DNA of 7,823 bases from Alphaproteobacteria bacterium. Lineage in GTDB: Bacteria > Pseudomonadota > Alphaproteobacteria > SMXP01. Shown here in pieces: positions 1 to 5,230 of the stretch (its first letter is position 1; each line of letters starts with the position of its first letter). The notes below the pieces were generated by a model. The model was given only the letters and a program-made list of their open reading frames with translations, was not told the DNA's origin and ran no database searches. Where the stretch lies: assembly GCA_028280675.1 (NCBI GenBank), contig JANQLI010000181.1, positions 1 through 7,823 on the forward strand, read 5' to 3'. The position numbers and the translations under genes were made by a program.

Positions 1-2
1 AT

Positions 3-473
3 CCCCTGACCGGGAATGAGGGCGCCGTGAAACCAGGGTCGGCTCTTGTAGCAGGTCTCAACGATGACGGTTTGATGTATGCGGCGCCAGCGGGCATTGC
101 GACCACCGTCCCCCTTGAGACCGCATTGGGCGTTTACCAACTCAATCGCAATGCGAATATTCGTTTGGGCCCATCCACATCCGAACGCCGGTTAAACACA
201 TTGGGAAAGGGGACAAAGGTTACGGCGCTTGGCCGGCATAACTCCTCGAATTGGTATTTGATCGGCCAAGGCGAGAAAGTGCTCGGCTATATCTATGGCG
301 ATCTGATCAGTCAAACCGGGTCCAGCGATGCGATGTTGATGGGCGGGCCGACGGTCAAACCAAATTACTGCCGCTCTTACAGCCATACCATCACGTTGCG
401 TAATGGCCGCAGCGACACGGTTGGGGAAACGGTATGCCGCCGGTCAAGCGGCTCTTGGGCGCCGCTTCGCTAG
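3..473 (+). CDS. SH3-domain / 17-kDa surface antigen-like protein, C-terminal part (5' end outside window)
   Basis: The reading frame is open from the window edge to a TAG stop at 471-473, giving about 156 visible residues. A bacterial SH3-like domain is visible in the middle: VYQLNRNANIRLGPST opens it, a variable loop follows, then NWYLI and GYIYGDLI. The end (YCRSYSHTITLRNGRS, then ETVCRRSSGSWAPL) matches the closing signature of the Rickettsia 17-kDa antigen / RT0821-type surface proteins, usually CR.Y....T...G....GTACR..DGSW. By family knowledge this is an exported, probably outer-membrane-associated or periplasmic protein, and the SH3 part may bind peptidoglycan or peptide. A GTG at 27 preceded by GAGGG could be a start. 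However, the resulting protein would have no signal peptide, so I infer the true start lies upstream. No catalytic residues are visible, and the precise function is unknown. Confidence 0.7.
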   Translation, partial: PLTGNEGAVKPGSALVAGLNDDGLMYAAPAGIATTVPLETALGVYQLNRNANIRLGPSTSERRLNTLGKGTKVTALGRHNSSNWYLIGQGEKVLGYIYGDLISQTGSSDAMLMGGPTVKPNYCRSYSHTITLRNGRSDTVGETVCRRSSGSWAPLR

Positions 474-476
474 TGT

Positions 477-492
477 CCTTGACTTCTCAAGG
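477..492. repeat. Perfect inverted repeat CCTTGA-CTTC-TCAAGG
   Basis: Six-base arms at 477-482 and 487-492 flank a four-base CTTC loop, three bases after the stop codon of the SH3 gene. As RNA it could form a short hairpin, but no run of T follows, so it is a poor intrinsic terminator. As DNA it overlaps the candidate -35 box of the cold shock gene and could be an operator. The symmetry is seen directly; both functions are inference. Confidence 0.4.
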
Positions 493-506
493 TAATGCTA
501 TAAACA
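479..506 (+). promoter_or_regulatory. Candidate promoter for the cold shock gene
   Basis: TTGACT at 479-484 resembles a -35 box; with the preceding C it reads CTTGAC, common in alphaproteobacteria. An AT-rich -10 region follows: TATAAA at 499-504 gives a 14-base spacer, which is short, and TAAACA at 501-506 gives 16 bases. Transcription starting near 512 would leave a leader of about 135 bases, in line with the long 5' leaders of many cspA-type genes. The boxes are imperfect and no other good pair was found in 474-647. Confidence 0.35.
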
Positions 507-596
507 CACACAAGACGTTTTACATTTGTTTTGGTTACCTGAGCCGGTACGCCGTAAACTTAGCTATCTCCTTACAGTGTGAGCGCGAAGACTCCT

Positions 597-617
597 CTTG
601 TTGCACGGTGTAGCAAG
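597..617 (+). promoter_or_regulatory. Hairpin in the cold shock gene leader
   Basis: CTTGTTGC (597-604) pairs with GTAGCAAG (610-617) over eight base pairs, two of them G-U, leaving a five-base ACGGT loop. It ends 16 bases before the Shine-Dalgarno. A second, much weaker pairing, TCCT at 627-630 with AGGA at 636-639, would cover the Shine-Dalgarno itself. Leaders of cspA-type mRNAs are known to refold with temperature; that these elements do so is inference. Confidence 0.4.
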
Positions 618-647
618 CGGACCCACTCCTATGAAAGGATATGACTC

Positions 648-857
648 ATGACCACGGGAACCGTGAAATTTTTTAATCAATCAAAAGGCTACGGCTTTAT
701 TGAACCAGAAGATGGCGGCAAAGATGCATTCGTACATATTTCTGCTGTTGAAAAAGCGGGCCTAAGCTCACTGCAAGAAGGCCAACGCGTGTCTTATGAA
801 TTGACGCCTGGGAAGAATGGCAAATCCTCTGCGGAAAATCTGCAGCTTGCTGAATAA
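648..857 (+). CDS. Cold shock protein, CspA family
   Basis: A 69-residue single cold-shock domain, the usual family length. It binds single-stranded RNA and DNA in the cytoplasm and by family knowledge acts as an RNA chaperone that melts mRNA structure. The RNA-binding motifs are clear: RNP1 is KGYGFI at residues 13-18 and RNP2 is DAFVHI at 26-31. The opening GTVKFFN has phenylalanine where E. coli CspA has tryptophan (KWFN), a common variant. The ATG at 648 is chosen because AAAGGA lies at 634-639, eight bases upstream, and the domain starts right after it; ATGs at 631 and 641 are in other frames. It has its own leader and terminator and so appears monocistronic. Whether it is cold-induced or constitutive cannot be told from sequence, because bacteria usually carry several paralogues; I give no symbol for that reason. 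Confidence 0.97.
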   Translation: MTTGTVKFFNQSKGYGFIEPEDGGKDAFVHISAVEKAGLSSLQEGQRVSYELTPGKNGKSSAENLQLAE

Positions 858-875
858 AATGAGAGGTTATTCTCA
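853..875 (-). terminator. Weak minus-strand terminator candidate for the NmrA-like gene
   Basis: Read on the minus strand, TGAGA-ATAACC-TCTCA (875 down to 860) forms a five-base-pair stem with a six-base loop, followed at once by TTTTATT (859 down to 853). The T run overlaps the stop codon of the cold shock gene. The stem is short and A/T-rich, so termination would be inefficient. Its place downstream of the convergent NmrA-like gene fits the role. Confidence 0.35.
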
Positions 876-882
876 CTAACGA

Positions 883-917
883 ACCGCCTCTTGCGTAAGT
901 AAGGGGCGGTGACTTTT
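883..917 (+). terminator. Rho-independent terminator of the cold shock gene
   Basis: ACCGCCTCTT (883-892) pairs with AAGGGGCGGT (901-910) over ten base pairs with one T-G wobble. The loop is the eight-base GCGTAAGT, and TTTT follows at 914-917 after a three-base GAC. It starts 26 bases after the cold shock stop codon and separates that gene from the convergent one. On the minus strand no T run follows, so it serves the plus strand. Confidence 0.8.
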
Positions 918-969
918 AATATTCATTTGCCAAGACCGGACTCGACTTCCTATCGTCCGTGGGTAGCAA

Positions 970-1941
970 TCATCCCATCCATTTTTTCTCTTTGAAATGC
1001 TCTTCCATCCACGACTCAATTTTATTGAGCTCTAAGGGAGCGATCAACGCTGCGCAAAATTCTTTGTCTTCTTGCTGCATGTTGAAATAATTTCCAGCCA
1101 TAATGTTGCGGTTGATCCAAAGCGGATAGGTGTAGGAGGGATTCAACCCCACAATCAGCTTTTCAAAGATTGCGTTTTCAAGCCACGTGGCCACACGGTA
1201 TGTTTTTTTAAAGTTGCGATTGAGTGTGTGTGCCCGCTGCGCCATCTCCACAGGCGTGACAATCTCCGAAACCGCATTGATGCTTGTGTGCATATGCGGA
1301 GTGGGGTCGGAGAAAATCGCGGCAACAATTTTTCCGAGATCTTCTTCGGCCACATAAGGCAGCCGCGAATCCGGTTGATAGGGATAGACAAGGCGGTTCT
1401 TATACTGCATGCCAAACGCCATTTGCCGCATATAGGCGGGTTGCCGCAAAAAGATCCATGGCAGTCCGGCATCTTTAATGATGTCTTCATAGAGCCATTT
1501 CGTGCGGAAATGAATCGGCGCTTCAAGGCCGAGATCTTTGGGCGCGACATCAAAGCGGGTCATCGTTTGCCAAACAAATGTGTCAAGCGTGTCACATGTT
1601 TTCGCCGCTTCAATCAATGCGTGACATTGTGCCATTTCTTCTGGATTTGCAGACCGGTAAACTTTCGCATGAATGTTGTAAACGCTTGTGCCGTAGATCC
1701 CGCGCGCGCCCTCAAACGCTTTGATTAAAGCTGCTTTATCTGATGTGGCGGCTTGCACAATTTCGCATGTCTCGCCATTCACTTTGAGCTTTTGAAGGCG
1801 CTGCACTTTGTTGCTTGTCATGCGTCGCACGGTGGTGCGCACGTGAAAACGACCCGTTTGCATAAGATATTTAACGGCCCAGTATCCTTCATCGGCCGTG
1901 CCATTGATAACAACAATCGTGGGTTTTGCAGCGGTGTTCAT
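970..1941 (-). CDS. NmrA-like family NAD(P)-binding protein (atypical short-chain dehydrogenase)
   Basis: A 323-residue cytoplasmic protein with an N-terminal Rossmann fold. The first strand and nucleotide loop read TIVVINGTADEG (8-19), and a basic cluster RR at 39-40 after the second strand suggests a preference for NADP over NAD. The stretch AALIKAFEGARGIYGTS (70-86) matches the NmrA pattern around 'asL..Al.Gv..vf'. KWLYEDIIKDAGLPWIFLRQPAY (148-170, in part) is the typical K..aE..i..sGl..tilRp segment. NmrA-like proteins are either redox sensors without catalysis or reductases of quinones and related compounds; the sequence does not decide. The nucleotide loop departs from GATGxxG, with N13 and A16 in place of glycines, as in fungal NmrA in part. 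The ATG at 1941 has AAAGG seven bases upstream (1949-1953). The gene converges on the cold shock gene and seems to have its own promoter. Confidence 0.8.
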   Translation of the reverse strand: MNTAAKPTIVVINGTADEGYWAVKYLMQTGRFHVRTTVRRMTSNKVQRLQKLKVNGETCEIVQAATSDKAALIKAFEGARGIYGTSVYNIHAKVYRSANPEEMAQCHALIEAAKTCDTLDTFVWQTMTRFDVAPKDLGLEAPIHFRTKWLYEDIIKDAGLPWIFLRQPAYMRQMAFGMQYKNRLVYPYQPDSRLPYVAEEDLGKIVAAIFSDPTPHMHTSINAVSEIVTPVEMAQRAHTLNRNFKKTYRVATWLENAIFEKLIVGLNPSYTYPLWINRNIMAGNYFNMQQEDKEFCAALIAPLELNKIESWMEEHFKEKKWMG

Positions 1942-1994
1942 TGTTCGACCTTTGACTCTGATGTCTTTCAGGGGCCCTCATGTCGATCCAAACT

Positions 1995-2024
1995 TAAATA
2001 GGTCTTAATGACAAAATGTGTCAG
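1995..2024 (-). promoter_or_regulatory. Candidate promoter of the NmrA-like gene
   Basis: On the minus strand CTGACA (2024-2019) matches five of six bases of the -35 consensus. TATTTA (2000-1995) lies 18 bases downstream as a modest -10. The leader would be about 45 bases. The -35 box lies inside the palindrome at 2009-2023, which is the arrangement expected for a repressed promoter. No experimental support. Confidence 0.35.
2009..2023. promoter_or_regulatory. Operator-like palindrome TGACA-N5-TGTCA
   Basis: Perfect five-base arms TGACA (2009-2013) and TGTCA (2019-2023) are ten bases apart centre to centre, about one helical turn. That spacing suits a homodimeric repressor of the TetR, MarR or GntR kind. 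A third half-site TGTCA sits at 2026-2030, in the same orientation as the second arm. The element overlaps the candidate -35 box of the NmrA-like gene. No regulator gene is present in the window, so the cognate factor is unknown. Confidence 0.4.
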
Positions 2025-2052
2025 ATGTCATTTATAAAGTTTGCGCAGAACA

Positions 2053-2068
2053 GGCGGCGCTAACCGCC
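2053..2068 (-). terminator. Hairpin overlapping the phosphorylase stop codon
   Basis: On the minus strand GGCGGT (2068-2063) pairs with GCCGCC (2058-2053), five strong pairs plus one wobble, around a TAGC loop that contains the stop codon. The bases after it are TGTTCTGCGC, not a T run. It may slow decay or partly end transcription, but it is not a standard intrinsic terminator. Confidence 0.3.
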
Positions 2069-3550
2069 AAGTGTGTACCCTGTGTCTTCCCCTGCAAGCG
2101 TGGCGGCAAATCCAAAGTCAGCTTCATTGCAGGCGTAAATATGATAAAGCGGTTCGTTAAAGCGGACAGAATCGCCGACTTTTTTCAAGAGGTCGATCCC
2201 AGCGCCTTTGTCCATCGGTGCGCCTGCAAGGCTAGCAATGCGCGAGAGGCGATAATTATCGATAGCTGTGACAACGCCTTTTTTCGGCGCGGGAACTTTC
2301 AACACCAAGTGACCGAGCGCTTGCTCTTCCTCTTGACGGCCTTGCGCGTCGATCATTTGTTCCATTTTTTCGAGCGCTTGGCCGGAGGTCAGCAGCTCTT
2401 CCGCGCGGGTGTGTCCTTGTCCGCCGCGAAGGGCGGGGTCGAAATCGATAATATGGCCGGCCAGGAGGAGCGATTTTTCGCGTAAGTCTTGCGGCGCGTC
2501 CGGATCGTTCCGTAACACCTGTATAACATCGCGGGCTTCAAGGACGGGTCCGATGCCGCGGCCGATAGGTTGTGTGCCGTCTGTAAAGATCGGTTGCACA
2601 AAAAGACCAATCCGGTCAGCCACGAATTCAAAAAGTTTTTTCAAGCGCACCGCATCTTCTTGGCTGCGTATCTTTGCCGTTGGGCCAACGGGAATATCGA
2701 TCAGCAAATGGGTTGATCCTGCGGATACTTTTTTGGACAGGATCGACGCCACCATTTGCTCGCGCGTATCAATCCCGAGTGGGCGTTCGATAGCGATCAT
2801 CATATCATCCGCAGGCGAGAGGTTCACATGCCCGCCCCAGGCAAGGCATCCGTGATGCGCATCCACCATGCTCTGAATGTGTTCTATCGAGAGATCAACA
2901 CGGGCCAACACCTCCATCGTGTCGGCGGTGCCCGCCGGTGAGGTGATCGCCCGTGACGATGTTTTCGGGATCGCAAGACCATGGGCGGCAACGATCGGCA
3001 CAACGATCATCGAGGTGCGATTGCCGGGAATGCCGCCGATGCAATGTTTGTCCACCACCAAAGGTGACTCCCATGTCAGGCGGTTGCCTGCGTCCGCCAT
3101 GGCTTTGGTCAGATGCAGCACTTCATCTGCAGACAATGAACTTGCGGCGGCGACAAGAAAGGCCGCAATTTCCATTTCGGAATAGCGCCGCGACACAATG
3201 TCATGAATGATGCTGTCAATATGTTCCGGTGTCAGAGCATGTCCCTGCATTTTGGCGCGCACGGCATGTATGCTTGTGGGCGGCGGCGCTTGGCTGATCG
3301 TGACATGTGTCCCTTCCGGAAGGCCAAAATGATCAAAGGCTTGTTCGCTAAGCCCCAATTCGTCGGCGCCGACCAGCGTGTCTTCATCGGTGATCATTAA
3401 GGTGGCGTAAAGCTGTTTTGACTCATTGGCGATTTGAATCTTTTTCAGCGCTTGAAAGGCTTCCGCGTGATAAGGCGTGCAGGATCGTGACAGTAAAGCG
3501 ACATTGTCTTTATATGTGTCGATCGCAATGCGTTTGAGTTTGAGTTTCAT
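2060..3550 (-). CDS. Thymidine phosphorylase family protein, AMP-phosphorylase-like type
   Basis: A 496-residue cytoplasmic glycosyltransferase of the pyrimidine nucleoside phosphorylase superfamily, which splits a nucleoside or nucleotide with phosphate into base and sugar phosphate. Residues 1-90 form the extra N-terminal domain found in archaeal AMP phosphorylase and absent from E. coli DeoA (about 440 residues). The helical domain follows (about 92-160). The phosphate-binding loop is KHCIGGIPGNRTS (168-180), then KTSSRAITSPAGTADTMEVL (196-215), and SPADD (245-249) holds the likely catalytic acid. The C-terminal domain (about 400-496) contains VVTAIDNYRLSRIASLAGAP. All these motifs match the second subfamily, called putative thymidine phosphorylase in bacteria and AMP phosphorylase in archaea; the substrate here is uncertain. 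The ATG at 3550 is the only good start, with no clear Shine-Dalgarno. The gene lies 27 bases after the Rap1a/Tai-like gene and may be transcribed with it. Confidence 0.92.
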   Translation of the reverse strand: MKLKLKRIAIDTYKDNVALLSRSCTPYHAEAFQALKKIQIANESKQLYATLMITDEDTLVGADELGLSEQAFDHFGLPEGTHVTISQAPPPTSIHAVRAKMQGHALTPEHIDSIIHDIVSRRYSEMEIAAFLVAAASSLSADEVLHLTKAMADAGNRLTWESPLVVDKHCIGGIPGNRTSMIVVPIVAAHGLAIPKTSSRAITSPAGTADTMEVLARVDLSIEHIQSMVDAHHGCLAWGGHVNLSPADDMMIAIERPLGIDTREQMVASILSKKVSAGSTHLLIDIPVGPTAKIRSQEDAVRLKKLFEFVADRIGLFVQPIFTDGTQPIGRGIGPVLEARDVIQVLRNDPDAPQDLREKSLLLAGHIIDFDPALRGGQGHTRAEELLTSGQALEKMEQMIDAQGRQEEEQALGHLVLKVPAPKKGVVTAIDNYRLSRIASLAGAPMDKGAGIDLLKKVGDSVRFNEPLYHIYACNEADFGFAATLAGEDTGYTLGG

Positions 3551-3577
3551 CGACGGCGTATCCGAATGCGGGCGGTC

Positions 3578-3970
3578 TTATAAATCTTCCTCGCAGATTT
3601 CAAGGAGGGCTGCGACGAAAAGTTCCGGTGCGGTCAGGTCAAGGTCTTCTTGATGCCATTCCAGCCAGTCGGTGAACATTTCAGCGACTTGATCACTGCG
3701 CATGGCCATGGCGCAGTCTTCCAGCCAAATCACGGTGTCATAATCGTCATAAATCGCCATGAGCAAGGACCATTGGTCGAGCAGACCTTGAACATATATA
3801 TCGCGGTAGTCTTCGCGCATATCGAGATAGTCACGACCGCTGTTATACGCAAAGAATGTTTCCGCCTGTAAGGTCCGGTGCAGCGGACTCAAGATGAGAA
3901 TCGCTATCATCAGCCCAAGGGACAGGCTCCTGGTGATTTTCATGGCGATGTGGCGGCTCAACTGTAACAA
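3578..3970 (-). CDS. Small exported protein with Rap1a/Tai-like C-terminal domain
   Basis: About 130 residues from a TTG at 3970, chosen because AGGAG lies eight bases upstream. An ATG at 3943 (121 residues) also gives a complete signal peptide, and a TTG at 3988 is in frame but overlaps the Shine-Dalgarno. From the ATG, a basic MKITRSLSL start, a hydrophobic core LMIAILILSPL and a LQA/ETF cleavage site predict Sec export to the periplasm. The mature part is very acidic. The pattern YVQGLLDQW, then a cysteine, then SDQVAEMFTDWLEWHQEDL, APELFVAALLEIC resembles the Rap1a/Tai fold (YxxGxxDG, C, vvkyLeehPe.lh..A..lv..AL...fPC). In that family some members are immunity proteins against type VI amidase effectors, but many occur alone with no known role. 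Two conserved-looking cysteines could form a disulfide. No type VI genes are visible here. Confidence 0.65.
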   Translation of the reverse strand: MLQLSRHIAMKITRSLSLGLMIAILILSPLHRTLQAETFFAYNSGRDYLDMREDYRDIYVQGLLDQWSLLMAIYDDYDTVIWLEDCAMAMRSDQVAEMFTDWLEWHQEDLDLTAPELFVAALLEICEEDL

Positions 3971-3978
3971 TCCGGTCT

Positions 3979-3983
3979 CTCCT
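3979..3983 (-). promoter_or_regulatory. Shine-Dalgarno AGGAG that decides the TTG start at 3970
   Basis: The minus strand reads GAGGAGAGACCGGA directly before the TTG. The AGGAG core is eight bases from it, whereas the next in-frame ATG at 3943 has no purine-rich site in front. A TAGAAT (4014-4009) in the gap upstream could be a -10 box, but no good -35 accompanies it. Confidence 0.6.
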
Positions 3984-4060
3984 CGCAACGACAGTCATGC
4001 ATGCGATGATTCTACACATTCATAGACAGATGAACAGAACAATAAAAGGAGAGGTTAATG

Positions 4061-5230
4061 TCATTGCTCCCGGTTGGAAGACGGCAACGTTTTATCGAAT
4101 GTGGGCGGCGGGGGAATATAAAAGCCATCCGTACTGTCCGTTGGGTCGGGGTCGTCTTGATCTTCGGACATCACGGCGTTGTTTGTTGGAGACGTATAAT
4201 CGAACGGAATGTTCACACGGATGCGTTCATCCACGAGCGGCGTGCCATAACGCACCATGGTGTATATCGCTTCATAGGCCCCAACCTGCCAGGTCTCGCC
4301 AGGGATTGGCGCGCCCAAAATAAAAAGGTTGTCGTTCTGTGTGCTGCCGTCATAGCGCGCTTGTTTTTGCGCAAGCGCAGTCCCATCTGGGCCAAGCAGT
4401 GTGATCTCTTCAATATCGCCGTTGCGCAATCCGACGGTGCGCACATAAATATTGATGCGCGTTGACTCAGGTGCGGGGACCTTGCCCGCGTAAAGACCCT
4501 CTTCGATTCCAGCGGCGGTCGGCGTCTCTGTGGTGATGCCGCTATTTAAAACGTTTGCGCGCACATATTCGGTTTGCGGCAGTGCGACGATTTTCCACAG
4601 AGGTTCACGGACAACATCACAGCCTTCCGATGCGCGGAGACCTGTATAGGGATCGACGGCATTCTCGTTTTTGCGCACTTCGAAGTGTAAGTGTGGGAAC
4701 GTGGCTTCGCCGGACATGCCCACTTCAGCTATCTTCTGACCGGCTGCGACTTGCTGGCGGCGGACCACACGGAGGGAGTCTTTTTTCAAGTGACAATATT
4801 GCGTCACATAGCCGTTTTCATGCTGGACGATAATGGCGTTGCCGCAGGGCTTGTCCGAGACGTTGGCGCCATTGCGATATGCGCCATCCTCTTGATCAGC
4901 GCGGATCGCCGTCACCCGGCCGTCCGCAACAGCCAACACGTCAATGCCCTTGCGCATGTCGCTTAAGCTTGGAATGCGAATGTCTGTGCCGCGATGACCG
5001 TCATAGGTCAGGCCTTTGCAATTATAATCCCGGAACCGCCGTGAGGGATCGACATCAACGTAGTTTTGCACGATGCAGTCTTTGCCCACGGTGCATGCGA
5101 CGGGAAAATCAAAGGCGAAGCGGTCTTCCTCTGTGTAAGGAATCGGCAAATCTTGGCCCAATGCGGGTGAGGCCAGCAGCAAGACACCGGTGATGGTGAG
5201 AGGCCGCAGGATATGATGGTGTGTTGTCAT
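4061..5230 (-). CDS. Exported M23-family zinc metallopeptidase (peptidoglycan endopeptidase)
   Basis: A 389-residue protein from the ATG at 5230, chosen because its ATGA overlaps the uup stop and a signal peptide follows at once: LTITGVLLLASPALG (11-25), cut before QDLP. The LytM-type domain spans about 75-195. H79 and D83 in GHRGTD plus H182 in HLH are the expected zinc ligands, with H147 (QYCH) and H180 as catalytic histidines. All are present, so it should be active and not an EnvC/NlpD-type degenerate activator. By family it cuts peptide cross-bridges of peptidoglycan in the periplasm. Six cysteines in the mature N-terminal two thirds suggest disulfides. Residues about 215-345 look like a beta-rich accessory domain I do not recognise, and 356-376 is an acidic, proline-rich tail. 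No Shine-Dalgarno is visible, so translation probably couples to uup. Confidence 0.93.
   Translation of the reverse strand: MTTHHHILRPLTITGVLLLASPALGQDLPIPYTEEDRFAFDFPVACTVGKDCIVQNYVDVDPSRRFRDYNCKGLTYDGHRGTDIRIPSLSDMRKGIDVLAVADGRVTAIRADQEDGAYRNGANVSDKPCGNAIIVQHENGYVTQYCHLKKDSLRVVRRQQVAAGQKIAEVGMSGEATFPHLHFEVRKNENAVDPYTGLRASEGCDVVREPLWKIVALPQTEYVRANVLNSGITTETPTAAGIEEGLYAGKVPAPESTRINIYVRTVGLRNGDIEEITLLGPDGTALAQKQARYDGSTQNDNLFILGAPIPGETWQVGAYEAIYTMVRYGTPLVDERIRVNIPFDYTSPTNNAVMSEDQDDPDPTDSTDGFYIPPPPTFDKTLPSSNREQ

Noticed and set aside
27..473. SH3 protein as a complete gene starting at GTG 27
   Set aside because: GAGGG precedes the GTG, but the frame is open to the window edge and the product would lack the signal peptide expected for this surface-antigen type, so I treat it as partial.
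937..959. CGGAC / GTCCG inverted repeat
   Set aside because: Five base pairs around a 13-base loop with no T run on either strand; likely chance.
1072..1728. 218-codon open frame on the plus strand opposite the NmrA-like gene
   Set aside because: It lies wholly antisense to a gene with clear family motifs, has no Shine-Dalgarno or recognisable domain, and its composition follows from the codon pattern of the real gene.
2018..2485. 155-codon plus-strand open frame opposite the phosphorylase end
   Set aside because: It is antisense to well-conserved phosphorylase sequence and matches no protein family pattern.
3578..5230. Type VI secretion effector/immunity pair (M23 plus Rap1a/Tai-like)
   Set aside because: The M23 protein has an ordinary Sec signal peptide and is coupled to uup and PBP, the two genes are 90 bases apart, and there are no VgrG, PAAR, Hcp or adaptor genes. 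A housekeeping cell-wall role is simpler.
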